A stretch of DNA of 64,000 bases from an uncultured Kordiimonas sp. (GCA_947492375.1 CANLMI010000003.1:248001-312000); one strand, 5' to 3'. Positions 34,857-44,224 are shown, counted from the first letter of the stretch. Notes: generated by a model not told the origin, from the sequence alone. Made by a program: numbers and translations.

Positions 34857-35011
34857 ATGGATAAGCATGATCAAGTGGCAGCCTTTGCTGAAATAAAAAC
34901 GAGTTTATAGGTGAGCCATATCCTGCCTGGACCGCCATTGGAACAACAGCCCTATATGCAGATAAAGGTTTTGTGGAAATCGAAGTGATTGTATATGATC
35001 CAGTAGATTGA
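34857..35011 (+). pseudogene. Decayed RidA/YjgF-family gene fragment
   Basis: Between the lipoprotein and esterase genes two frames read as the C-terminal part of a Rid protein. 34857-34910 reads MDKHDQVAAFAEIKTSL then TAG. One base out of that frame, 34910-35011 reads GEPYPAWTAIGTTALYADKGF... to IVYDPVD and TGA. The PYPAWTAIG-x-x-ALY and VEIEV strings match the end of RidA-like proteins, where they follow the AAFxE helix directly. A single-base frameshift near 34907 and loss of the first two thirds of the gene explain the pattern. Nothing here could be a functional enzyme. Confidence 0.6.
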
Positions 35012-35025
35012 AGGGGGCCATATAT

Positions 35026-36186
35026 TCACTTCAAGACTTCTTCTATGCGACGTAGACTTTGTTCAAAATTTGATAAGGACTCGGCGTTATATGTTTTGCT
35101 TAACTCGTACGCTCTTCGGAAACTTTCATAAGCTTTCTTGAACTTCCCTGATTTTTCATAGACTAGGCCGAGGCTATGGTGTCCAGTTGTGGACTTTGGA
35201 TAAGTATTGGTAACCCAGATAAACATATCTTCCGCGTCTTCTTGCTGGTTGAGATAATAGAGCCAAGTACCGTATCCTATTGCTCGGTCCTCAGGAAGTG
35301 TTAGCGGTGTTTGTAACTGGTCAGACATGGCCTGATATCTCGTTAGCAGGTCATTCAACGTTTGAGGGCTGTCGGGTATTGTCCAGACTTTGAATATATC
35401 TGAAAGGCCATAATACTGGCTAAGCATTACACCGCTGTTATGGTTTTCTGCCGTGAACCGTCGCTCGTTCCAAGCGAGTAAATCCGCCGATGCATCGGTT
35501 AATATTGCGAGTAATCCATCATATGGGGCACTCATTGTTTGTTCTTCATTAGCGAGTGATAGATACAGTTTCCTAGGGGGGAAATCAGATTGACCGGGTA
35601 ATTGAGTTGTCAAAAATGCCTTTATCCGTTCCAGCGTGATACTATTATCCCACCAAAGTGAGGGACTGATAGCAATATAGGCGTTGAAAAGATCAGGCTT
35701 GGTTGCGAGCGTGTGCACAGCGAATAAACCACCGAATGACGTTCCAGACAAAACCTTGTAAGGTATGGTGCGATACTGCTGATTGATAGTCGTGATTAAT
35801 TCTGCTTCAATGAAATTTAGAAACCTGCTCGCACCCTCGGAACTGTTCTTTGCGCTTTTTAGATTTGTCGGCCTTAGGTCTCGATTACGATCGGTATTAA
35901 CAATCCCAACGATGATTGCCTGCGGCATTCTATGTTGGCCATACAGGAAATTTGCGCTGGCGCTTGTATGATCCATCTGTATCTCTGCATCTGTAATATA
36001 AACTACGGGGTACGATTGTTGTGTTGTATGATAGTCGGCGGGTAGATGAATTATTATTTCTCTTCGTTCGCTGAGGATTTTGCTGTTGATAATCAGCTTT
36101 TCTCTGATCTTCTCGGATATACCATCATTAGCTTTTATTGACTGATAACATAGAACTACAAATAATATTGAAAGTATCGCCTTCAT
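35026..36186 (-). CDS. Secreted alpha/beta-hydrolase esterase with C-terminal TPR region
   Basis: 386 residues if translation starts at the ATG at 36186, nine bases after AAGGG; another ATG two codons earlier (36192) is too close to that site. Signal peptide MKAILSILFVVLCYQSIKAND. The N-terminal 270 residues are PF00756-like: RREIIIHLPADYHTTQQSYPVVYITDAEI, QAIIVGIVNTDRNRDLRPT, elbow GTSFGGL, and a His in FTAENHNSG. The C-terminal 80 residues carry TPR-like helices (TGHHSLGLVYEKSGKFKKAYESFRRAYEL). Third esterase of the window; its promoter region has the same GTTATnnnATAAC palindrome as the one at 18189-19022. Confidence 0.85.
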   Translation of the reverse strand: MKAILSILFVVLCYQSIKANDGISEKIREKLIINSKILSERREIIIHLPADYHTTQQSYPVVYITDAEIQMDHTSASANFLYGQHRMPQAIIVGIVNTDRNRDLRPTNLKSAKNSSEGASRFLNFIEAELITTINQQYRTIPYKVLSGTSFGGLFAVHTLATKPDLFNAYIAISPSLWWDNSITLERIKAFLTTQLPGQSDFPPRKLYLSLANEEQTMSAPYDGLLAILTDASADLLAWNERRFTAENHNSGVMLSQYYGLSDIFKVWTIPDSPQTLNDLLTRYQAMSDQLQTPLTLPEDRAIGYGTWLYYLNQQEDAEDMFIWVTNTYPKSTTGHHSLGLVYEKSGKFKKAYESFRRAYELSKTYNAESLSNFEQSLRRIEEVLK

Positions 36187-36228
36187 GATCATAATCCCTT
36201 ATTCTATTTCTCAATATTAAATATGTAA

Positions 36229-36243
36229 TGTTATTTAATAACA
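36229..36243. promoter_or_regulatory. Palindrome TGTTATTTAATAACA, putative operator
   Basis: A 15-bp perfect dyad with a central T, 43 bases before the esterase start at 36186. Its core GTTAT-TTA-ATAAC matches the pattern at 19115-19127. ACACGTGT (36241-36248) overlaps its right end. The AraC gene at 36323-37180 is on the same strand upstream and could supply the regulator, but AraC sites are usually direct repeats. Confidence 0.5.
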
Positions 36244-36322
36244 CGTGTAAAGAATTAATTTGTAATGCCGATGAGCTTTTAAGGACGATCTATATTTCAT
36301 GCTGGAGGTGTGTACGCCTGTT

Positions 36323-37180
36323 TTATTCAAGCGGTAGATAGATATCGGTTATCATTTCGTGCTCTGGTACTTCCGGGAAAAAACTTACGCGCTCTAAAAA
36401 GATTGGAAAATCCCGTAGGGTTTCATTTGACGCGGTGAACCAGTCACCGATCAGGTATCTTATCTTATCGTCTAAAAGGTGATCGGGGCCAATATGACGG
36501 ATTTTCGCGCATTTGCCTGTTGGTATGGATTTCATAACGATATTATGCTCGGTATCACTTAAATCTCTCTTTACCGCACAGCAGAGGTCAAAGCGATATT
36601 CGCTATCGGCGGTGATTGCCGGGTCGTCATAGAGGATGTTAAAGGTGGCATGCCCTTTGGGGGGTAATTTGTTGGCGCGCCGCCAGTTGATAAATTTGGC
36701 GATTGAGTTTTTTAGCAAGCTTGGGTCACCGCGATGCTCAAATACTGCGATTTGAATTTCTGTGAAATCGATGATTTCTACATGTTCTAGTATATGGGCC
36801 TGCATATCTTGTCCTGACAGTTCTTTGATTGTTGCGTGGAGCGTGTGCCAGGTATGCCAATCGGGTGATTTACGAAAACTAGATGGTGTTTGTCCGTATT
36901 CACGTTTGAAGGCACGGGAAAAGGATTCAGCATTTTCATAGCCGGTATCAAAAGCGATATCAGTCACACTTTGCCATTTCCTGAAGGCGAGCTGAAATGA
37001 AGCACGCTTCATTCGGGGAAGCCGCATATAGCGCTGTACAGCGATGCCCGTTAGACCTGAAAACAAACGATGAAAATGATATTTTGATAGGCCAGCGTTT
37101 TTTGCTAAATCATCCAGATTTAGTTGCTCATTTGTCTGCACAGCGGTTGTAATGAGGTGTTTTTCATTTTCAGATTTCAT
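36323..37180 (-). CDS. AraC-family regulator with GyrI-like effector domain
   Basis: 285 residues from the ATG at 37180, with AGGA upstream. N-terminal double HTH: NLDDLAKNAGLSKYHFHRLFSGLTG and VTDIAFDTGYENAESFSRAFKREYGQTPSSFR. The C-terminal half starting EHVEIIDFTEIQIAVFEHRGDP is a GyrI-like small-molecule binding domain ending in FPEVPEHEMITDIYLPLE. This arrangement (as in Rob/SoxS relatives) senses amphipathic compounds. It is flanked by secreted hydrolases on the same strand and is a natural candidate regulator for them. Confidence 0.9.
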   Translation of the reverse strand: MKSENEKHLITTAVQTNEQLNLDDLAKNAGLSKYHFHRLFSGLTGIAVQRYMRLPRMKRASFQLAFRKWQSVTDIAFDTGYENAESFSRAFKREYGQTPSSFRKSPDWHTWHTLHATIKELSGQDMQAHILEHVEIIDFTEIQIAVFEHRGDPSLLKNSIAKFINWRRANKLPPKGHATFNILYDDPAITADSEYRFDLCCAVKRDLSDTEHNIVMKSIPTGKCAKIRHIGPDHLLDDKIRYLIGDWFTASNETLRDFPIFLERVSFFPEVPEHEMITDIYLPLE

Positions 37181-37270
37181 AGCAAATCCTGTCCTTTTAT
37201 CCTGACGCCCATGATATGCCACATAGAACGGAAAGATACTTGACCGGGCTTGCTATTTATTCACTTTATT

Positions 37271-38500
37271 CTACCTTGATATTTCTGCCCCAGTATTTCC
37301 ACCCATAGCTTCCGCGATTTGCTGGAACATTACAGAATGCATTTCTTTCTGAGTTTTGTTGGCTGGGTCATTGAACGCCTTATTGGCAGATGTTTTGGCA
37401 ATCACAATATTATTTACAGGGTCTACATAGATAAACTGATGGTAAATTCCGGCGGCATAAAAATCACCGCGTGGGTTTACGGGTATCCACCATTGGTATC
37501 CATAGCCGAACGGTGAGCCTGATTTTGGGTTATTATGCCCTGGTATCAGATGCGGGGCGCTTACATCCATAGAGGCCTCAACCCATGCCGTTGGTACAAT
37601 CTGGTTGCCGTTCCAGTTACCTTTGTGAAGATAAAGACGACCCATTTTGGCAATGTCCCGCAAGCTTGCCTGCAAGCCACCCATAGTGACTTCGACATTT
37701 TTGCCGTCAACCGAGAAATATCCATCATATTCCATGCCGATTGGCTGCCAGATTTTGCGGGTCAGGTAATCAGTTACGCTCTCGCCGGTTATGCGCGATA
37801 ATAGCATGCCTAGCACGTGGGTGTTTACACTTACGTAATCATTATAGGTGCCCGGCTCGAAGGTTGTTTTGGTTAGTTCTGCGGTGAAATCATCAAGCGA
37901 GCCGCCAAGGCCGATAACCGCACTCATGCGGTTCACATCCGATGTCAGGTCACCGTAGTCTTCATTAAAGGCAACGCCCGATGACATATGCAGGATATTT
38001 TTGATGCTTACACCGTCAAATGCTGACCCGTTAAGTTCTGGTACATATTTGGTGACCGGGTCTTCGATGCTTTCGAACCTGCCTTCCTCAAGCGCAATGC
38101 CTATCAGCGCGGAAATGAAGGATTTCGTTACCGAGAACAGGATATGGCGGTCATCTTCTTTTTCCCCCTGATAATAGTTTTCAAAAAGAATGGTGTCGTC
38201 TTTCATCACCAAAAAGCCGGTTGTACCTGTGGTTGTTAGAAAGTCAGCGATATTTATCATTTCGCCGTTAAAATTGAATGTTTCCGGGATATCGGTTTTT
38301 GCATATCTGAATATGTAGGGTGCATTGCCTGCTCGTACAACGCTGTGGGGAAAGGCTTTGTGAACTGCACGAAAATTGGTTGTGATATTTTCAGGTGCAT
38401 AGAAAGCTGCAAGCTGGCTGAGTGTATCATATCCACGGTAAAGGAAGTAACCGCCGCCAACTATGAGGGCAACCAATATACCGATGATGACTTTTTTCAT
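37271..38500 (-). CDS. Membrane-anchored serine hydrolase, beta-lactamase class C fold
   Basis: 409 residues with GGGAGGG before the ATG. Residues 4-25 (VIIGILVALIVGGGYFLYRGYD) are a signal anchor. The SxxK motif is in HILFSVTKSFISALIG, YxN-like YNDYVSVNTHVLGM follows, and FGYGYQWWIP precedes the C-terminal HQFIYVDPVNNIVIAKTS. The family hydrolyses beta-lactams, D-amino peptides or short esters. It is the second such hydrolase in the window (compare 13525-14718), again close to an esterase. Confidence 0.88.
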   Translation of the reverse strand: MKKVIIGILVALIVGGGYFLYRGYDTLSQLAAFYAPENITTNFRAVHKAFPHSVVRAGNAPYIFRYAKTDIPETFNFNGEMINIADFLTTTGTTGFLVMKDDTILFENYYQGEKEDDRHILFSVTKSFISALIGIALEEGRFESIEDPVTKYVPELNGSAFDGVSIKNILHMSSGVAFNEDYGDLTSDVNRMSAVIGLGGSLDDFTAELTKTTFEPGTYNDYVSVNTHVLGMLLSRITGESVTDYLTRKIWQPIGMEYDGYFSVDGKNVEVTMGGLQASLRDIAKMGRLYLHKGNWNGNQIVPTAWVEASMDVSAPHLIPGHNNPKSGSPFGYGYQWWIPVNPRGDFYAAGIYHQFIYVDPVNNIVIAKTSANKAFNDPANKTQKEMHSVMFQQIAEAMGGNTGAEISR

Positions 38501-38581
38501 AATTTTCCCTCCCCAGAGAAATATTAGCCTGAAGCAATAAGTGAAATGTTAGCTGTGTTAAAGCGTATGCTAACTGTATTA

Positions 38582-39550
38582 TTACGCAGAAGTGTTCAGC
38601 TTCAAAACAGTCCAGTATCCTTTTTGAATTTCCATGCGTTCCCCAAAGCCTTTTTCAAGTAGAATATGATGAACATTTTTCAGGCGATAACAAGGGACAT
38701 AGGGCATCATATGGTGTTCAATATGATAGTTCACCCAGTAAGGGGCAAAGGTCGCACGACCAATGAAATTGGTTAAGGTTGTGCGGCTGTTTTTTAAAGG
38801 GTCTTCAAGGTCGGGCATGGTTGAATGTTCCGCGATGTTACGGACACGAATAAACAGTTGATGGGTGGTTGCCATAGGCAGGACCCACATCAGAAGAAAA
38901 AGATCAGCGCGGCCAAAGGCGGTAGCAACCGCGAGCAGAAGGGTATTGGCGAGGACCGGACCGGTATAATAAGTTTTAAGCCGCTCTATCCTGCCTTCTT
39001 TGTTGCCTGCAATCGCTTTGTAAAGGCCAATCTGGCCGCGAATGAATGCGATACCAGTTAGGTCACGCAGTATCTTGCGGATCATGCTATCAGGTTTAAC
39101 CGGAAAAGGAGTGTAGAGAAAATTTTCCGGGTCTTTATCCGTGCGGGTGAAACGATGGTGCGCCATATGGCGTTTGCGGTATTCCTGCATATTAATAATC
39201 ATTGGCCAGGCTGCAAACCATACTGTTAGGCGATCATTCAGTGTACGTGATTTGAATAATAACGCATGGCTGCCTTCATGCATTAAAATGGATAAGCCCA
39301 GTTGCCGGCCACCAATAACAATGACCGAGAATAAAAAGGTAAAAATGTTTGGAAAGAAAGCAAACAGCAGGACCGAAGCAATAATTATCAACCATGCGTG
39401 CCCAAGTAAATAAAAGCCCCATAGGTTTGATCGTTGACGAAGTGCCTGGGATTGTCCGCTGGTTACAATATCAGTTGGTTTGATAGTCTGCCACTGCGTT
39501 GAGCCAGAGATAGTTCTGGTTTTCTCTGATTTTTGCTGCATTTCAACCAT
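38582..39550 (-). CDS. Membrane fatty acid desaturase
   Basis: 322 residues. The three His boxes of membrane desaturases are present: HEGSH, HMAHH and HIEHH, in the order and spacing expected for a fatty-acid or related lipid desaturase/hydroxylase. Membrane segments flank them (LLGHAWLIIIASVLLFAFFPNIFTFLF; LLLAVATAFGRADLFLLMWVL). RNIAEHSTMPD supplies a further His. The desaturated position and acceptor are not evident. It stands alone between the hydrolase locus and the K/E-rich gene. Confidence 0.9.
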   Translation of the reverse strand: MVEMQQKSEKTRTISGSTQWQTIKPTDIVTSGQSQALRQRSNLWGFYLLGHAWLIIIASVLLFAFFPNIFTFLFSVIVIGGRQLGLSILMHEGSHALLFKSRTLNDRLTVWFAAWPMIINMQEYRKRHMAHHRFTRTDKDPENFLYTPFPVKPDSMIRKILRDLTGIAFIRGQIGLYKAIAGNKEGRIERLKTYYTGPVLANTLLLAVATAFGRADLFLLMWVLPMATTHQLFIRVRNIAEHSTMPDLEDPLKNSRTTLTNFIGRATFAPYWVNYHIEHHMMPYVPCYRLKNVHHILLEKGFGERMEIQKGYWTVLKLNTSA

Positions 39551-39742
39551 GTCTAATATTCCAATATTTTTCAGGAATTAATTACATGCATTATTACAGA
39601 TTTCGCCATTTGCTTCCAGCAATAATATTTACAGGCGCTATGAGGGTATTATGCCTTTTGCCTCAATGCCGCCTTAATCTTGCTCGAACGTAAATATTCA
39701 AATTTTCGGGGCAACTATATTACATATATGACTAGGGTTATT

Positions 39743-40504
39743 ATGAAGCGCTTATTTATTGGGTTCCTTGGGGTGTTTACCTTTTCTTTTGTTTCATCAC
39801 TGGCTTTTGCTGAGGGCGGTGAGTTTGATCATAAAAAGTGGGCTGAACGGGCTCTTGATAAGATCAAAAGCCCAATTAATGAGGGCTGGTCGTTTGATTT
39901 GGAGAGCCGCGACGGGAAAAATATCAATATTGAGCGTTATGATGCCTCAAAGCCGGAAGGTGAGCGTTGGACCCTCGTAAGAGTGAAGGGCAAAAACCCG
40001 AAGAAGAAAGATATTAGTAAATACAGAAAGCGAAAAGCGGAAGAGCTTGAAAGGCGCAAGGAACGCCTCGCTGAAGCAGCAGCTAAAGACGACACGGTTG
40101 ATGAAAGCGCTGAAGGGAATGCAAAAGAAAATGGTGAAGTGAACGCCGGTATCGATAGAGATAGTATAGAATTCTCACGAGAGGAAAGTGAGGATTATGT
40201 CTATAGCTTTGCTCCGGAAATTGATGAAGATATTAATCCGCATGTTCGCGGTGAAATGCGGGTTAGTAAAACCGAGCCGATTATTAAATCATTAGAAATG
40301 TTCAGTATTGAAAAATTTTCTAAAGGCCCTGCCAAGATAAAAGAAGCCAGATTTCATATTGAGTTTACAGCTGTTAATGAAAATATGGTCTTTCTGAGTA
40401 AGAACGCTGTCATGCTGGATGGGAAGGCGTATCTTCTGGTGTCAATCGATCAGGATAGTGAGCAAACCTATTCCAATTTCAGCAAGGCAGTTTTGAGTGA
40501 TTAG
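39743..40504 (+). CDS. Secreted K/E-rich protein of unknown function
   Basis: 253 residues from the ATG at 39743 (AGGG upstream); the frame opens earlier at 39680 but that would bury the signal peptide. Residues 1-24 are a clear Sec signal (MKRLFIGFLGVFTFSFVSSLAFAEG). A short folded N-terminal segment (WAERALDKIKSPINEGWSFDLES) leads into a highly charged helix (KKDISKYRKRKAEELERRKERLAEAAA, about 92-118), an acidic linker, and a C-terminal beta-type domain (EARFHIEFTAVNENMVFL). No family recognised. A terminator-like hairpin follows. Confidence 0.75.
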   Translation: MKRLFIGFLGVFTFSFVSSLAFAEGGEFDHKKWAERALDKIKSPINEGWSFDLESRDGKNINIERYDASKPEGERWTLVRVKGKNPKKKDISKYRKRKAEELERRKERLAEAAAKDDTVDESAEGNAKENGEVNAGIDRDSIEFSREESEDYVYSFAPEIDEDINPHVRGEMRVSKTEPIIKSLEMFSIEKFSKGPAKIKEARFHIEFTAVNENMVFLSKNAVMLDGKAYLLVSIDQDSEQTYSNFSKAVLSD

Positions 40505-40613
40505 GGTTATTTCCATGAATATGAGCTTTTGTCAGCATGCTAAAGTCTTGGTGTAATGTAAAATGGATGTAGCCTAGATCGTCAAATAAAAAAGCTGGAT
40601 AGATAGGGCTGGT

Positions 40614-40656
40614 AAATCTCGTAAGTTACCTTAAATAGTTAATTTACGAGATTTTT
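40614..40656 (+). terminator. Putative terminator after K/E-rich gene
   Basis: AAATCTCGTAA (40614-40624) and TTACGAGATTT (40644-40654) are an exact 11-bp stem with a 19-base loop, followed by TT and overall T-rich ATTTTTAG. It is 110 bases after the stop at 40504 and 22 bases before the metallo-beta-lactamase-fold gene. Confidence 0.55.
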
Positions 40657-40678
40657 AGTTGAGGGAAAACACGGCTCT

Positions 40679-41887
40679 ATGGCTTTTTTGAAAAGCACGT
40701 TTGTTATTTTTTTACGTGTCTTACTAGTTCTTGGGATACTTGGTTTATCGGTCTTTGGATTAGCGTATTGGTATTCGTTTGAAGCGACAGGGACAATCCC
40801 CAAAGCCTCTCATCTACAGACAATCACTGCGTCAGCTCAATGGGAAAATGGGCGGTTCAAGAATCGGCTGGCACAAGAACCTGTTAGTGTGATGAAAATG
40901 CTGAAAGGAGCATTTTTTGATGCCTCCCCACTTGGCAGCCCAGATACACCAATTCCATTTGAAGTGCGACAAAAGTCAGACTTTCAGCATACCCCGGCTT
41001 CGGGTCTTAGAGTGACATGGTTTGGCCATTCCAGTCTATTGATCGAAATTGAAGGTAAACGTATTTTAATTGACCCTGTATGGGGGGAACATGCTTCACC
41101 GCTTCCTCTTGGTGTGAAACGGTTTTTTCAGCCTGCTATTGCACTTGATGACCTGCCATAGCTTGATTTCGTATTAATTTCCCATGATCACTATGATCAT
41201 CTGGATATGGAAACAGTTAAGGCGTTACAAAGGCAAAATATAAAATGGTTTGTTCCTTTGGGGGTGGGGGCGCATCTTCGTTATTGGGGCGTTCCCTAGC
41301 AAAATATTCAGGAATTTGACTGGTGGGATGAAGTAACACTGGGCAATGTTAAGGTTACATCCGTGCCGGCACGGCATTCTTCCGGGCGGGCGCTCACAAG
41401 AGGCGATACCAAGAAAACACTCTGGAGTGGGTGGGCAATAAACGGCGATACCCACTCAGTGTTTTATAGTGGTGATACATCGATGCATGATGAGTTTCGT
41501 GAAATTGGCGAAAGATTAGGCCCGTTCGATGTGTCTATTATCGAGGCGGGGGCTTATAATCCAATATGGCGTGATAATCATTTAGGCCCAGAACAGGCGG
41601 TTATTGCGAACCGGTTAGTACAGGGAAAAGTCATGATCCCGGTTCACTGGGGTATGTTTGATCTGGCATTTCACAGTTGGACCGAGCCTGTTGAGCGTGT
41701 TTTACAGGCGGCAGAGAAAAGCGGAACAACAATATTTGTCCCCAAGGTTGGTGGTTCGTATGAACCCGGCATGACAGGGGTTCCAGAGAAATGGTGGCCG
41801 TCTATCGAGTGGCAAGATGCTGACGCTTTTCCTGTATGGTCTACGAAAGTTGATCATTTAATCGGTACATCCACGGTTCAGAGATAA
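40679..41887 (+). pseudogene. Metallo-beta-lactamase-fold lipoprotein/hydrolase gene with two in-frame TAG codons
   Basis: One frame of 402 codons codes for a full MBL-fold protein (N-terminal membrane anchor FLKSTFVIFLRVLLVLGILGLSVFGLAYW, then VTWFGHSSLLIEIEGKRILIDP, the HxHxDH motif in [32 protein letters not shown] and IPVHWGMFDLAFH) of the UlaG/NAPE-PLD-like group. It is interrupted by TAG at 41159-41161, just before [15 protein letters not shown], and by TAG at 41297-41299 after YWGVP. There is no frameshift. TAG is an ordinary stop elsewhere in the window, for example at 26822, 30910 and 32915. Each could derive from a single substitution of CAG, GAG or AAG. Two recent nonsense mutations are the simplest reading; readthrough is not excluded. 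Confidence 0.75.
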
Positions 41888-41948
41888 AATGATAGGCTCA
41901 ACCAAAGCTTTATTTCCAAGGTGGTCTAAGGCGTGCTAGGGTATAAGT

Positions 41949-43967
41949 ATGATTAGACGTTTGTTTTTAATGCAGATTTTTTTTCAATTGTGTCTTCCTG
42001 TGTTTGGGTCTGTTTTTATTACGCTGGTGTTGTTTGCCTCTCCGCTATCAGCAGATCGAAATGTTGATTTGCTGTCACGCCTCAGTGCCCATCGCCCGCT
42101 TTCTGGTATCTCGCTTTCACTGACAGGGGAGTATCTGGTTGGATTGATTGCAGACAGCGAAGAGCAGCAAATTTACGTGTGGTCAGCCGAGCAACCTGTT
42201 CTAAAACCTGAAAACCCTGGGGATAATAAAACCGCAGAAATCCTGCCTTATTTACGCAGCGAAATTAACTGGCTCGCTTGGGTGGGCGGTAATCATCTCA
42301 TATTGTCGCTTAAGGAAAAAGGCTTGGTGCTGTATGACGCCGCAAATGCGCGCTTAAGGCCGTTGATTGATCCACTGGTTGGTGGTGGGCCAAGGCCGGA
42401 TCAGTTACCGCCAACTTTGTTGAGCACTATCGTTGATGACCCTTCCCGTATTTTGATGCAGTGGGAAGACCCAGATGTTGAGGGATATCCTGCGGTTTAC
42501 GAAGTTGATGTGAAAAATGGTGTCTCAACCAAGATAGTAGGGGCATGGAAACCTATAATTCGTTGGTGGGCGACGCCTAAGGGGAAGGTTCTTGCTGGTG
42601 AGGGGTACAGGGCCCGCAGGCATCAGGTGTATAGCCGAGACATCGAAGCGGGTTGGCGCAAAGTTTATGAAAATGATGTGTTTAAAGACCCTGCCTATAT
42701 TATTTTGGGGCTTCAGTCTGATGATGGCCGCGCGTTGGTTATCTCAAATGCGGATCAAGATGGCCATGAACAAGACAAGCGAGCGCTTTGGTATAGTGAT
42801 ATAAATTCCGGGCGGCTGATTGAAAAGCTGGCAAGTACCGACAATTATGATATTGCGGGGGCGGTTTTGGATATGTTGGGGCAAAGGCTGATCGCTGCGA
42901 CATACACGGGCGTACAAAATGAACAGATTTTTTTGGATGAAGCATTCGAAGCTGATCATGATGCTGTTTTAGAGCGATTGAAACGCCGACCAGTTGATGA
43001 AACAGCGCGGGTATGGTTTGCTGGTAATAGCAAATATCAAAACAGGTCCTTGTTTCAGTTACGAAGTGAGCATCACCCCATCAGATATTTTCTTTACGAC
43101 CGATCAGTCGACGGTTTGATTGCGCTTGATGGTAAGGGCATCCAAGGCGGAATTTATGATGATTTTCATAGGACGACAGCAGTAAATATACCTGTTTCCC
43201 GAAAGCCCAGCGTGCCAGAGATGCAAGGAATTCTTAGTGTGCCAAAGGCTGCGAATGGCCGGTTGGCATTATCGGGTAAGGGGGTTCTGTTAATTCACGG
43301 TGGCCCTGTCAGGCGGTCCAAACAGCAATATAGTACGCTTTTAAATTGGCTGACCTCAAACGGGTATGTGGTTTTGCAACCAAATTTTAGGGGATCAAGC
43401 GGATTTGGTGATATGTGGCGTAGAGCAGGGTACCGAGAATGGGGCAATGACATGCAGGATGATATCTCCCGCGCTGCCAAATGGTTGATCAAAGAAGGGT
43501 ATGTTAAAAAGGATCAATTATGTGCGATTGGTGGCTCTTACGGCGGGTATGCATCTTTGCTTGGGGTTATTAAAGATAAAAAGCTTTTCCAATGTGCTGT
43601 TAGTCTGAACGGTGTTACATCGGTCCCACATTTGGTGAATTACCTGTCAAACCGTCGGTTTTCGCTTTTGACCACACCGCGTATCAAAGGTAACCTCTCG
43701 GAGCGCACTTTGCGAAGACGGTCACCACTCTATATAGCGCGGAAGCTAAAGCGTCCGGTTCTTTTATTACATGCGACCAATGATGCAAATGTGCCTTTTG
43801 AGCATGGTCAGCTAATGGCGGCTGTGTTGAAGCAGAATCGCAGTGACTATGAATTTATTGTTCTGCCGGGGGCAGAGCATCAATTGAAACACCCACGGTT
43901 TCGTAAAACATATTATGAAAACGCGCTTCGATTTCTGGAACAGAATATAGGCGATAAACCTCAGTAA
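41949..43967 (+). CDS. Secreted S9 (prolyl oligopeptidase-like) peptidase
   Basis: 672 residues; AGGG precedes the ATG. Signal peptide runs to about residue 35 (FITLVLFASPLSAD). An irregular propeller region comes first, then the S9 catalytic domain: VLLIHGGPVRRSKQQYSTLLNWL, VVLQPNFRGSSGFGDMW, nucleophile GGSYGGY, Asp in ATNDANVPFEHG and His in GAEHQLKHP. The organisation is that of the dipeptidyl-peptidase/acylaminoacyl-peptidase branch. It probably degrades exported peptides, in keeping with the peptide transporter gene downstream. Confidence 0.9.
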   Translation: MIRRLFLMQIFFQLCLPVFGSVFITLVLFASPLSADRNVDLLSRLSAHRPLSGISLSLTGEYLVGLIADSEEQQIYVWSAEQPVLKPENPGDNKTAEILPYLRSEINWLAWVGGNHLILSLKEKGLVLYDAANARLRPLIDPLVGGGPRPDQLPPTLLSTIVDDPSRILMQWEDPDVEGYPAVYEVDVKNGVSTKIVGAWKPIIRWWATPKGKVLAGEGYRARRHQVYSRDIEAGWRKVYENDVFKDPAYIILGLQSDDGRALVISNADQDGHEQDKRALWYSDINSGRLIEKLASTDNYDIAGAVLDMLGQRLIAATYTGVQNEQIFLDEAFEADHDAVLERLKRRPVDETARVWFAGNSKYQNRSLFQLRSEHHPIRYFLYDRSVDGLIALDGKGIQGGIYDDFHRTTAVNIPVSRKPSVPEMQGILSVPKAANGRLALSGKGVLLIHGGPVRRSKQQYSTLLNWLTSNGYVVLQPNFRGSSGFGDMWRRAGYREWGNDMQDDISRAAKWLIKEGYVKKDQLCAIGGSYGGYASLLGVIKDKKLFQCAVSLNGVTSVPHLVNYLSNRRFSLLTTPRIKGNLSERTLRRRSPLYIARKLKRPVLLLHATNDANVPFEHGQLMAAVLKQNRSDYEFIVLPGAEHQLKHPRFRKTYYENALRFLEQNIGDKPQ

Positions 43968-44224
43968 TATAGTGAAAATATATATTTCTATCGGGGCTTT
44001 AAAGAAGCGTTGGCAGCCTACACTAAACCATTAAGCTATTTTTACTTTGCCGATAAGCATATCTATGCTTTGTTAGCCGCTTACTTGGCGCTCAAATGGG
44101 TGCTGCGAAGATAAGGGGGATGTTTTTGGCGATTGTGGGATCGTAAAAACAGACAAGTTAAGAGTATAACACTGTCCAGCGAAAGGGCTGTTGATAGGGT
44201 TGTTAAGATCAACAAGGGGTATCT

